From: Erythrobacter longus
GTDB lineage: Bacteria; Pseudomonadota; Alphaproteobacteria; Sphingomonadales; Sphingomonadaceae
Direction of reading: 5' to 3'
Assembly: GCF_000715015.1 (NCBI RefSeq)
Contig: NZ_JMIW01000002.1
Location: 186,001 to 250,000, forward strand
DNA length: 64,000 nucleotides
A program made the translations under genes and the position numbers. Under the pieces are notes generated by a model that saw only the letters and a program-made list of their open reading frames with translations, had not been told where the DNA came from and made no database searches. This document shows positions 9,000-16,865 of the stretch, piece by piece (the first letter of the stretch is position 1; each line of letters opens with the position of its first letter).

Positions 9000-9614
9000 C
9001 TACCCAAAACGGTAGATCAGCATCAGATTGTTAGCCGGCATTTCATAGCGCGCGGTGCGTTCAAAACCGTGCGCGCGCGCAGTCATGTCTATTTCTTCGA
9101 CATGGCGAATGCCCCAACTCGGATTTCGAGCCTTTAAGCTTAAATCAAAGGCAAGGTTGGATTCCGCTGGCCCCACCCCCTGCTCAAAGAATGGTCCGTA
9201 GAGGATCAAGGGAAATCCCTTAGCGCTCTCGCTTTGCGCAGCGGCCCTGGCTGTGCCTTCGAAAAGACCAGTGCACGAAGCGTAGGCAGTGATGTGAATC
9301 ATGTTGATGCACAAAGCAGCGGCAATTTCAGGGGGTAATGCCCACGCTTTGGGCAGCTGCGCATCGACCTCTATGGGATCCCTTATGTTATTTCCCGTAT
9401 ATTCCTGCGTATATGCCCTGATCGAATTTAAGGCAGCAACTTCAAGGTCGCTAGGCTGCCATGTGAGCGCTGGAAATGCCTGCGCAAAGAAAACGACGTG
9501 TTCTCCGGAACCGCTCGCGACTTCCAGCACCATGCCTTTCTTAGGGAGTTCTTCGGAAAGGACGCGCGCAATAGCCTCGCGGTTGCGCAAGGTGGCAGGG
9601 GCGTGTTTCTTCAT
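9000..9614 (-). CDS. DUF938 SAM-dependent methyltransferase-like protein
   Basis: 204 residues with LEVASGSGEHVVFFAQAFP as SAM-binding motif I and the rest of the DUF938 signature: WQPSDLEVAALNSI, INMIHI, LYGPFFEQG and NLMLIYRF at the C-terminus. DUF938 proteins are conserved in proteobacteria and have the class I methyltransferase fold, with no agreed substrate. It lies 33 bp downstream of the acyl-CoA ligase on the same strand and may be cotranscribed. Confidence 0.88.
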   Translation of the reverse strand: MKKHAPATLRNREAIARVLSEELPKKGMVLEVASGSGEHVVFFAQAFPALTWQPSDLEVAALNSIRAYTQEYTGNNIRDPIEVDAQLPKAWALPPEIAAALCINMIHITAYASCTGLFEGTARAAAQSESAKGFPLILYGPFFEQGVGPAESNLAFDLSLKARNPSWGIRHVEEIDMTARAHGFERTARYEMPANNLMLIYRFG

Positions 9615-9647
9615 AAGGGAGCGTGCCGCCTTTATCAGACCTGCCGG

Positions 9648-11210
9648 TTAGGAGACCTGCCGGTCCTGACCTTCCCAATAAGGCGCGCGCAATTGGCGGC
9701 GGAGGATCTTGCCCGACGCATTGCGCGGCATTTCCGGGATCACATCGACGCTTTTAGGCGCTTTGAACGCGGCAATGCGTTCGCGGGCGTAGGCGATGAT
9801 ATCGCCCGCCTCGATCTCCATTCCAGGTTTTGGCACGCAGCAGGCTTTTACCTCCTCGCCCCATTGTGCAGACGGGATGCCAATCACGGCCACTTCTGCA
9901 ACCGCCGGGTGGCCAAAAATCGCATTCTCCACCTCTGCTGGATAGACGTTTTCGCCCCCCGAAATGATCATGTCCTTGATGCGGTCCTGGATATAGACAT
10001 AGCCGTCTTCATCCATGATCCCTGCATCCCCTGTGTGCAGCCAGCCGTCAGAGTCTATGGTATTGGCGGTCGCCTCGGGAAGCTTCCAATAACCGGCCGT
10101 GTTGGAGGGTGAGTGGATGCAAATCTCTCCGATTTCACCGCGCGGCACTTCGCTATTGTCCTCGCTGCGGATTTGCACCTCGACACCGGGGACAGCTTTC
10201 CCGGCTGAACGCATCCGCTCGTTGCCCTCAAGAGAGTGGTCCTCTGGCGGAAGCATCGTGACCGTGCCGCAGGTTTCGGTCATGCCGTACACTTGCAAAA
10301 GGCCTGCTTGCGGCATGGTCGCAACGGCCTGTTTCAACAGCTCCAACGGCATCGGGGCCGCGCCATACATAAGGTAGCGTAGACGCGAGAAATCGGTTTC
10401 CTTCGCCAGTGGGTGCTGGATCACGAATTGCAGCGCGGCCGGCACAAGGAACATATGCGTTGTCCCGCTCTGGATTGCGCGCAGGACGCCATCGGGCGTG
10501 AACTCAGGCAGAACGAGCGCTCTGATCCCGGCAGACGTCGCAATCGCGCTAAGCCCGGTGCCGCCAATATGCGCGCATGGCATTGCGGCAAGGATACAGT
10601 CATCTTCGTAATAGGTCTGCCACGGCACCGCGACATCCATGCTAGGCTTGCGCAGCGAGAACATATTGCGGTTCGAAAGACCAACGCCTTTGGGATTGCC
10701 GGTCGTGCCCGAGGTGTAAAGCTGCAAGATCGGGTCGTCCAAAGCCGCGGGCTGATAATCGGCAGGAGCCATATCCTTGGCCATGCGGAACGCGGCTTCC
10801 GCTTCGAGAACCTTAGGCGCATTTTCCATCGCCGCGGTGACCTCGCTCGCGGTGTCGATAAAGCCTTCTTCAACGAACAGCACTTTGGTGCCAGTATCGC
10901 CCAAAATATAGGCCATTTCAGGCGGGGCGAGCCGCCAGCCAACAGGCGCAATCACTGCGCCCATACGCGCGGCGGCATAGAGGAGCAGGAAATACCGATC
11001 AGAGTTCTTGCCAAGCCATGCGATCCGGTCGCCGTGGCCCACTCTATTTTCGCGAAACAAAGCGATCAATTGGCGAGTGAGCACGTCGGCTTCGCCGTAA
11101 GTGGTGGTTCTCTCCCCCATTTCGAGAGCAATTTGATCGGGGCTCTCCTTGGCCCAATGGTTCAAAAGCTCATCAAACGACAAGAAATCCTGCTGGATTT
11201 TTACAGCCAT
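9648..11210 (-). CDS. Class I AMP-forming acyl-CoA ligase
   Basis: 520 residues of the ANL superfamily, which activates a carboxylic acid with ATP to acyl-AMP and then acyl-CoA. The P-loop-like motif is LYTSGTTGNPKGVGLS, followed by YGMTETCG, then GWLHTGDAGIMDEDGYVYI and DRIKDMIISGGENVYPAEVE at the domain hinge, and a C-terminal PRNASGKILRR with the catalytic lysine. The sequence style fits medium/long-chain or aromatic acyl ligases of degradation pathways. Nothing adjacent defines the substrate. Full length, no anomalies. Confidence 0.93.
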   Translation of the reverse strand: MAVKIQQDFLSFDELLNHWAKESPDQIALEMGERTTTYGEADVLTRQLIALFRENRVGHGDRIAWLGKNSDRYFLLLYAAARMGAVIAPVGWRLAPPEMAYILGDTGTKVLFVEEGFIDTASEVTAAMENAPKVLEAEAAFRMAKDMAPADYQPAALDDPILQLYTSGTTGNPKGVGLSNRNMFSLRKPSMDVAVPWQTYYEDDCILAAMPCAHIGGTGLSAIATSAGIRALVLPEFTPDGVLRAIQSGTTHMFLVPAALQFVIQHPLAKETDFSRLRYLMYGAAPMPLELLKQAVATMPQAGLLQVYGMTETCGTVTMLPPEDHSLEGNERMRSAGKAVPGVEVQIRSEDNSEVPRGEIGEICIHSPSNTAGYWKLPEATANTIDSDGWLHTGDAGIMDEDGYVYIQDRIKDMIISGGENVYPAEVENAIFGHPAVAEVAVIGIPSAQWGEEVKACCVPKPGMEIEAGDIIAYARERIAAFKAPKSVDVIPEMPRNASGKILRRQLRAPYWEGQDRQVS

Positions 11211-11296
11211 GCTTTTCTACCCCCATACTTTGGCGTATCATTAAGCATTTACAGCCCCTTACGTCCACATATTTACTGAGAGAAACCAAGTAAAAT

Positions 11297-11749
11297 CTAG
11301 CGCCAGCGTCCCTGACGCCTTGCCGCAGGCTCGCGCAGGATTAACCAAAGCAACAAACCGGCCGGACCTGCCATCAAGGTAAGCGCCAAGATCGGCGCCT
11401 GAATGAAGCGGGAGATTGATTTTGCATCGGCATCGCGAGCGATCCAAAGGCCTACGAACAGGTCAAATGCGAGATAATGTATCCACCCGATAGTGACGCC
11501 CCCATCGCTGGAAAAAATGGCGCGCACCCCTTCGATGGTGGAGAAATTGGCGCCCGCTCCGCCCCCTCCTGCAGCAAGCAGGCCCGACACAACGCCAATA
11601 AGAGCGGTCGTGTAGGCAAGGCACAAGACGGCTACACCAAGGTACATCACCGCTGAGAGCAAGGCGGGCCAGCGCGGCAGGAGAATGAGCGCGACCCAAG
11701 CGACAAGGGCAAACATATTTGCGAGCCTGAAGGCCAAGTCCCAATCCAT
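11297..11749 (-). CDS. ABA4-like (DUF4281) membrane protein
   Basis: 150 residues, four or five membrane helices, with the family-like GWIHYLAFDLFVGLWIARDA segment and a C-terminal PAGLLLWLILR helix. In plants ABA4 is required for neoxanthin formation; bacterial homologues, often in carotenoid-rich sphingomonads, are uncharacterised. I place the start at the ATG at 11749, directly after a GGGGAG ribosome-binding site; an ATG at 11809 lies inside the upstream gene and would add 20 non-conserved residues. It follows the NAD(P)-binding gene by 38 bp, on the same strand. Confidence 0.78.
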   Translation of the reverse strand: MDWDLAFRLANMFALVAWVALILLPRWPALLSAVMYLGVAVLCLAYTTALIGVVSGLLAAGGGGAGANFSTIEGVRAIFSSDGGVTIGWIHYLAFDLFVGLWIARDADAKSISRFIQAPILALTLMAGPAGLLLWLILREPAARRQGRWR

Positions 11750-11787
11750 TACCACTCCCCTTTGCGCCTCTTTGGCGTCTGTTGCTT

Positions 11788-12501
11788 TTAGCCGGCTTTT
11801 GCTCGCCAATCGCGCGCTGCTCGCTTGATCGCGTCATTGTCATGGTTGAAACACCCGGCTGCCTTGCGCAATGCCAACCCCATTGCGGCCTCGCACACGT
11901 GATCTGCATCGATCGAGCGAAGCCCCTGCCACTTATTTGGCAAAAGCGGATCGAGCACAGGGCTTACCAGCTGCGCGATCGCTTCCAGAGGCCGAAGGTC
12001 ATCTTGCCGTGTGCCTTTCAAAAGGCCGGGGCGCAAAATATCGACCCGGTTGAACCCCAATTTCGATACCGCGTCCTCGGTCTCGCCCTTGGTCCGCAAA
12101 TAAAAGTTCTTGGCGTTGCGGTTTGCACCTGAGGAACTCACCAGAACAAAGTTGGGAACGCCTGCCTCGCGTGCTGCTTTGGCGGTTGCCACGATCAGAT
12201 CATAGTCGACAGTTCGAAACGCCGCTTCGTCGCGACCTGCCTTGCGCCACGTCGTACCCAGGGCGCATATCAAGGCTCGCGGCTTCACCGCTTCAAGGAT
12301 TTCGCCCCATCTTGCAGGGTCAGCAACGAACATCTCAACTTTGGCGCCTTTTGGCAATTCAGGCTCGCGCCGGGCAATGCCGACCATGCGAACCTCTTCG
12401 CCGGCGCTCGATAATTCGATGAGCCTTCGCCCGATCAGGCCTGTTGCCCCGACAAGACCGATGCGAACGGGGCCTTGGGGATGATCGCGGGGCTCAGACA
12501 T
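11788..12501 (-). CDS. NAD(P)-binding Rossmann oxidoreductase-like protein (TIP30/HTATIP2-like)
   Basis: 237 residues of atypical short-chain dehydrogenase type: GLVGATGLIGRRLIELSSAG is the dinucleotide-binding glycine motif, with VLVSSSGANRNAKNFYLRTK carrying the Ser/Tyr/Lys region (YLRTK at the YxxxK position). TIP30-like and complex-I-associated NDUFA9-like proteins share this layout. It overlaps the end of the dGTPase gene by 8 bp, so translation is probably coupled. The substrate is unknown; it could be structural rather than catalytic. Confidence 0.8.
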   Translation of the reverse strand: MSEPRDHPQGPVRIGLVGATGLIGRRLIELSSAGEEVRMVGIARREPELPKGAKVEMFVADPARWGEILEAVKPRALICALGTTWRKAGRDEAAFRTVDYDLIVATAKAAREAGVPNFVLVSSSGANRNAKNFYLRTKGETEDAVSKLGFNRVDILRPGLLKGTRQDDLRPLEAIAQLVSPVLDPLLPNKWQGLRSIDADHVCEAAMGLALRKAAGCFNHDNDAIKRAARDWRAKAG

Positions 12502-13702
12502 TGATCAAACCATCGGGCACAGAGCCATAAATCCTGGCGCATGATTGCATCGCAAATCGGTCGCTCATCCCGGCCACAAAATCGGCAATCATGCGTGCGC
12601 GATGGGGTTCTTCATCTGGAAGGCGGCTTTGCCATTCGGGAGGCATAAGCGCGGGGTCCTGCGAATAAGCAGCAAAAAGCTTTGCCACGACATCGCGCGC
12701 ATTTTCAGCCGCAGAAACCTGCTCGCTATGATAGTAGAGTTTGTCGTACATAAAGGTCTTAAGCTCGCGTTCCTGCGCTGCCATGGCGGGCGAAAACCCG
12801 GCCAATTGGCGGCCCGCTTCACGGATTTGGCTCACTGTTTCAAACCCTTTGGTTGACGCGCTTGTGTGCTCAAGCACGTCATTGACCATCAGTCCGATCT
12901 GATCCCGGATAAGCTCACGCAACAGGCGATCTTGTGGGGCGTGTGGAAAGCGTTTTTCGACGACACGCCATTGGCTTGCGAGGAAATCCAGTTCCATCAG
13001 CTCATCAAGCGTCAAAAACCCTGCGCGAAGGCCATCATCAATGTCGTGATTGTCATAAGCGATGTCATCGGCAATCGCTGCAATCTGGGCCTCGATCGAC
13101 GGCCATGTGCCAAGATCAAGAGGGAATTCTTCGTCAAGCTTGCTCAACGCCCAGTTCGGGTCAGTGATCGGCCCATTGTGTTTCGCAAGACCTTCAAGAA
13201 GGTCCCACGTAAGGTTCAATCCTTCATGCGTGGGATAGGGGCTTTCGAGCCGCATAACCGTGCGCAATGTCTGCGCATTGTGGCAAAACCCGCCATGTGC
13301 CTCCATCGCTTCGGCAAGCGCATCCTCTCCTGCATGACCAAAAGGTGGATGGCCAAGGTCATGCGCAAGACAAAGCGCTTCGGTCAGATCTTCATCCACA
13401 CCCAAAGTGCGTGCCAGAACCCGGCCAATCTGAGCGACTTCGATGGTATGGGTCAGGCGCGTGCGATAATGGTCCCCATCAGGCGCGATAAAGACCTGTG
13501 TTTTCGACTTAAGCCTGCGAAAGCTCATCGAGTGGATGATACGATCGCGGTCCCGCTGAAAATCGCTTCGTGGTCCCCGGCGTTCGGCAGTTAAGGCCGG
13601 AGAGGAAACCGCAGTCGGCTTTGCGGATGCGAATTCGCGGCCGCCATGGGCATGGGGATTGCAAGCGAATGGAGCTCGATTGGGTGAAGCGGCGGATGTC
13701 AC
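12494..13702 (-). CDS. dgt: dGTPase-like HD-domain triphosphohydrolase
   Basis: 402 residues with SDFQRDRDRIIHSMSFRRLK and RTRLTHTIEVAQI, then CLAHDLGHPPFGHAGEDAL, the H...HD...D metal site of dGTP triphosphohydrolases, which release deoxynucleoside plus tripolyphosphate and help control dNTP pools. The first frame-consistent start is a GTG at 13702, just after an in-frame TAA; no strong ribosome-binding site is seen, so the true start could be slightly downstream. About 110 bp upstream lies a strong intrinsic terminator and a structured RNA region, which may attenuate this gene. It heads an operon with the Rossmann protein and perhaps the ABA4-like gene. Confidence 0.92.
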   Translation of the reverse strand: MTSAASPNRAPFACNPHAHGGREFASAKPTAVSSPALTAERRGPRSDFQRDRDRIIHSMSFRRLKSKTQVFIAPDGDHYRTRLTHTIEVAQIGRVLARTLGVDEDLTEALCLAHDLGHPPFGHAGEDALAEAMEAHGGFCHNAQTLRTVMRLESPYPTHEGLNLTWDLLEGLAKHNGPITDPNWALSKLDEEFPLDLGTWPSIEAQIAAIADDIAYDNHDIDDGLRAGFLTLDELMELDFLASQWRVVEKRFPHAPQDRLLRELIRDQIGLMVNDVLEHTSASTKGFETVSQIREAGRQLAGFSPAMAAQERELKTFMYDKLYYHSEQVSAAENARDVVAKLFAAYSQDPALMPPEWQSRLPDEEPHRARMIADFVAGMSDRFAMQSCARIYGSVPDGLINV

Positions 13703-13812
13703 GGCTTAACCGCTTAAGTCAGCGCGGCGGGCGGCTCAACGGGAACAAATCGTCAACGCAGAGGAAATATGGTGGACAGGGCGCAACTAAGAGGTGGCAG
13801 AGGCGTCATTGG

Positions 13813-13863
13813 AAAAAAATGGGACCGCTCACCGGGTGCAATGGGGGGGTGGTAAGCGGTCCC
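13813..13863 (-). terminator. Strong rho-independent terminator
   Basis: On the minus strand a 13-bp stem with one G-T pair (13851-13863 with 13821-13833) is followed by A and seven T residues (complement of 13813-13819). It stops transcripts coming from the racemase side, or from a promoter inside the gap, before they reach dgt. Confidence 0.85.
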
Positions 13864-13940
13864 AAGAGCTTTTCAGCTCTCGGGTCATCGGCGCGACCCG
13901 ATGCCCAAGCCTGTCTTTTATATATTACAACAGGCCTTGA
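13861..13940 (-). promoter_or_regulatory. Structured RNA region: candidate small RNA or attenuator leader upstream of dgt
   Basis: Between racemase and dgt, upstream of the terminator on the minus strand, there are: a 10-bp hairpin with GAAA tetraloop (13861-13884, one G-T pair); two mutually exclusive hairpins (13881-13900, which clashes with the first hairpin, or 13886-13903, which does not); and a stem of about 10 bp with one bulge (about 13906-13938) whose loop holds TATATAAAAG, a possible -10 box. The remainder of the 325-bp gap (13703-14027) shows no gene. No known RNA family was recognised; whether it is an sRNA of about 100 nt, a riboswitch or just stacked palindromes is open. Confidence 0.4.
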
Positions 13941-14027
13941 CCTTCGCGTAAGCTGCCGCAGTTAATCTTGCACCCCGCCCGATCTTTCGATGAGATGAAG
14001 CGTTTATCCAGAGCGACAGTCCGAGCT

Positions 14028-14732
14028 CTAATTCACGACTTCTTGTTCCAGCACCCAATTGGCAGCCGCTTCGCAGTGAATTCGGGTGGAGTCAAAGACT
14101 GGCAAGACGTTAGCGTCAATGTCAACCACCAGGTCAAGTTCAGTGCACGCAAGCACGATCGCCTCTGCCCCGTCCTGAGATTTGTTGGTGATGATCGTCT
14201 TCATCGCTCGCTCCGCATTGCGGGTGACTTTACCCACCATCAATTCATCGTAGATGATGCGGTCCATAATCTCGACATTGGCCATGTTTGGCGGGAGCAG
14301 ATCAACGCCTTGGGCTACCAATCGCTTGCGATAAAAGCTTTCGGTCATGACGTTGCGCGTGCCGAGAATGGCGGCGCTTTTACAACCTGCAGCCTTGAGC
14401 GCTTTACCGACGCAATCGGCGATATGAAGGATTGGAACGTCGACGCTGGCTGCGATTTCATCATAGAGTTTGTGCATGGAATTGGCATTTATGATGAGAG
14501 CCTCGGCCCCTGCCCCTTCCAATCGCTTGGCACTTTCGGACAAGATCTCGCCTGCACGCTTCCACTCCTTGTCTTCTCGAAGGGCGTAAAGCTCACAAAA
14601 ATCGAGGCTCTCAATCAACATCGGCGCAGATGCCATAGGAGCCGCGCGGCGTTGCACGATACGGTTGATACGGTCGTAATAGATACGGGTAGAGACCCAG
14701 CTCATCCCCCCGATCATTCCCAATTTGCGCAA
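14028..14732 (-). CDS. Aspartate/glutamate racemase family protein
   Basis: 234 residues; LGMIGGMSWVSTRIYYDRIN at the N-terminus, ALIINANSMHKLYDEI and IVLACTELDLVV towards the C-terminus. In classical racemases two cysteines act as acid/base: the second is present in ACTEL, but the first, expected in an N-C-T/N-T-x motif, reads NANSM, so it is replaced by Ala. That suggests a unidirectional enzyme or altered chemistry, as in some broad-range homologues. The start is the TTG at 14732, preceded by GAGGGA at seven bases; the ATG further up would add 27 unrelated residues. Confidence 0.85.
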   Translation of the reverse strand: MRKLGMIGGMSWVSTRIYYDRINRIVQRRAAPMASAPMLIESLDFCELYALREDKEWKRAGEILSESAKRLEGAGAEALIINANSMHKLYDEIAASVDVPILHIADCVGKALKAAGCKSAAILGTRNVMTESFYRKRLVAQGVDLLPPNMANVEIMDRIIYDELMVGKVTRNAERAMKTIITNKSQDGAEAIVLACTELDLVVDIDANVLPVFDSTRIHCEAAANWVLEQEVVN

Positions 14733-14856
14733 AGCTAAAGTCCCTCGAATCCTAAGTGCCGGCCAACGCGTGGGCCGGGGTTGATGTAGCGAGGATAGGC
14801 CGCTTTCGTCCATAGCGGCTGATTAAGATCGTCAAATCAGCAAACAGCGTGCAGAA

Positions 14857-15855
14857 TTAGCCTTCAGGCGCTGCGACTTCGAAGCTGGCCAGCCATGCTT
14901 TCACATCGGCTAAGGTGACCGCTGGCGCTTCCTCATGGGGAAGGTGTCCGATCTGAGGATAAACGACCAGCGATGAGGCAGGCATAGTCTGGTCAAGCCA
15001 CTGGCCTGCTTCCACCGGGATCAGCCTATCTTCATCTCCCCAAAGGATCAGCGAAGGCACTGTTATCGCGGCAATCTCTTCCTTGGTTAAAGGCTCATAG
15101 TCGGCAGAAAAGCGTGCCATGGTCGCAGCCCGGTTGCCGGGATAGCGCAACAATTGCCAGTATCGATCGACGGCTTCTTCGGTCACAACTGCCTTGTTTG
15201 AGACGCTTTGTTCAAGGCTTTGCTTGATAAGCGAGCGCGGGGTGATGTGCTCAGCAATGCGGTTGATGCCGGGCATTCGCGCGATGGCAAAGCCAATGTT
15301 GCCGCCGTCATCTGCTTCCAGTTCAGCCGGGTCCATCAGCGCCTCAACCTCGGCCTGAGGCGCTCCCCCTGCATCAACAAGGATAAGGCCTGCAATGCGA
15401 TCTGGATATGCGCTTGCCACGGCCAGCGCGTGTTTCCCGCCCATGGAATTGCCGCCCAGGATGAATTTTTCGACGCCCAAAGCATCGGCGACCTCGATCA
15501 CATCGGCAGCATAGTTTGCTCTGGAATAGTCACCTGAAGGGTCAGGCCCCGTGAGGCCGTGGCCAACCTGGTCAAAGCGGATGATACGGTGCGTCGCTTT
15601 GAGCCCCTCAACCCAAGGTTCCCACGTGTGCAGGTCTGCGTTTGAACCATGCAGCAGAATAATAGGTAGCCCCACTCGTGCACCTTCATCGCGAAGGTGG
15701 ACGGTCACCCCGTTGCCAATCTCGACATATTGCGAAGGCTCCCCGCCCCAACGCGCGCGCATCATCTCGGGATCTGTATCCGGCACGCGCAGAACGAGGA
15801 AGGCAATCACCAAAATCGCAAGGATCGCAAAGACGATCCGAATAGCCCACTTCAT
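14857..15855 (-). CDS. Membrane-anchored alpha/beta hydrolase
   Basis: 332 residues, with an N-terminal hydrophobic anchor (residues ~4-23) and then an alpha/beta hydrolase domain facing the periplasm. IILLHGSNADLHTW gives the oxyanion region, GGNSMGGKHAL the nucleophile elbow (Ser), LILWGDEDRLIP the acid and IGHLPHEE the catalytic His. Its ATG overlaps the stop of the diheme cytochrome gene (ATGA), so it is the third gene of a tight operon. The substrate is unknown. Confidence 0.87.
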   Translation of the reverse strand: MKWAIRIVFAILAILVIAFLVLRVPDTDPEMMRARWGGEPSQYVEIGNGVTVHLRDEGARVGLPIILLHGSNADLHTWEPWVEGLKATHRIIRFDQVGHGLTGPDPSGDYSRANYAADVIEVADALGVEKFILGGNSMGGKHALAVASAYPDRIAGLILVDAGGAPQAEVEALMDPAELEADDGGNIGFAIARMPGINRIAEHITPRSLIKQSLEQSVSNKAVVTEEAVDRYWQLLRYPGNRAATMARFSADYEPLTKEEIAAITVPSLILWGDEDRLIPVEAGQWLDQTMPASSLVVYPQIGHLPHEEAPAVTLADVKAWLASFEVAAPEG

Positions 15856-16865
15856 TCACCCATCTCCGCAATCCAATCTCTCATCAGCTTAACCGCCTCG
15901 TGGTCGATGGTTGAACGGCCAAGCTCTGGCATCGCAACGCCAGGCTCATCGGAGTTCATCCGGTGAACCAGGATCGACTTGTCAGGTTTACCCGGCTCAA
16001 TCGAGACAAGCAGCCCCCCTGCCCCGCGCCCCGCTGCAACCGGAGGCTTGTTGATACCGATGGCAAAGGCGTCGGTCTGTTCCCAGCTGAGGTCGAGCCC
16101 GGAATTGGACGCGCCGCCTCCGGGCCTGTGGCAATGGGCGCAATTCACATCGAGATAGGCGCGGGCGCGTCTATCCGTGCTGGCGCTGGCATCGCTCCAT
16201 TTGGGTAGAGCGTTTGCGCCCTCGGGCACGGCATCTAATCGGCCGCTATCGTGCATTTCGCTGAGCCACTCCGCAGACAAATTGCGCGCTTTGGGGCCGA
16301 TAGGGATGACCTCGCCGTCAACTGAGTGACACGCCTTGCATTGGTTCTTGTTTGGAATGCGGTAGCTAATTTTTTCGCCCGATGGCGTGGTGATCGGCAC
16401 CCGGCCTCCAGCCAGAGCAAGCCTCGCCTCGGTCTGCTCCTCGTTCCAGCGATAGGGCAGCGCAAGCCACCCGTCCGCACGATGCAAGAGAACGCGCGTT
16501 TCGATGTAGCGCTGATCCTCGCCTTCACCAAAGGCGAAGGTTTTGATGATGGCGCTGCCCACAGGAAATTGCAGAAGACCATCACCGTCCGCGTCAAGCT
16601 TTGCGCCTTCTGGCACATAAATATAGCGCAGTTTTTCGGCCCCATCGGAGAACAAAGGAGTGTTGAGCTCGTAAGCGTGAACCCGATCAGACGGCTCGCG
16701 CGCGCCTCCGTCCTGGAAGAAGGCATACTCGGCCAAGACACGCGGGAAACCCTCGCCTTGCACTTTTGCGTCATTCACCATGATCTTGGGCGCCCCGGTC
16801 GCCTGAGCGACAACCGACAGACCAAGCGCTGACAACGCAGCAAAGAGAAGACCAATCCCTCGCAT
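15852..16865 (-). CDS. SO2930/HNE_0200-family diheme c-type cytochrome
   Basis: 337 residues with a Sec signal peptide (cut near VVAQATG). Two haem-c sites: CKACH near residue 175 and CAHCH near residue 241, with candidate axial methionines in the C-terminal part (HRMNSDEPGVAMPELG). The sequence RVHAYELNTPLFSDGAEKLR is typical of the HNE_0200/SO2930 family (TIGR03806), which is known to occur beside a parallel beta-helix protein family (TIGR03805), exactly as here. It is periplasmic, with unknown electron donor and substrate. It overlaps the beta-helix gene by 1 bp and the hydrolase by 4 bp. Confidence 0.88.
   Translation of the reverse strand: MRGIGLLFAALSALGLSVVAQATGAPKIMVNDAKVQGEGFPRVLAEYAFFQDGGAREPSDRVHAYELNTPLFSDGAEKLRYIYVPEGAKLDADGDGLLQFPVGSAIIKTFAFGEGEDQRYIETRVLLHRADGWLALPYRWNEEQTEARLALAGGRVPITTPSGEKISYRIPNKNQCKACHSVDGEVIPIGPKARNLSAEWLSEMHDSGRLDAVPEGANALPKWSDASASTDRRARAYLDVNCAHCHRPGGGASNSGLDLSWEQTDAFAIGINKPPVAAGRGAGGLLVSIEPGKPDKSILVHRMNSDEPGVAMPELGRSTIDHEAVKLMRDWIAEMGE

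Noticed and set aside
13861..13940. tmRNA, SRP RNA or 6S RNA at the structured region
   Set aside because: The GGAAGCAGC-type tetranucleotide region of SRP RNA, the tRNA-like ends of tmRNA and the 6S bulge consensus are not present, and the usual 6S neighbours are missing.
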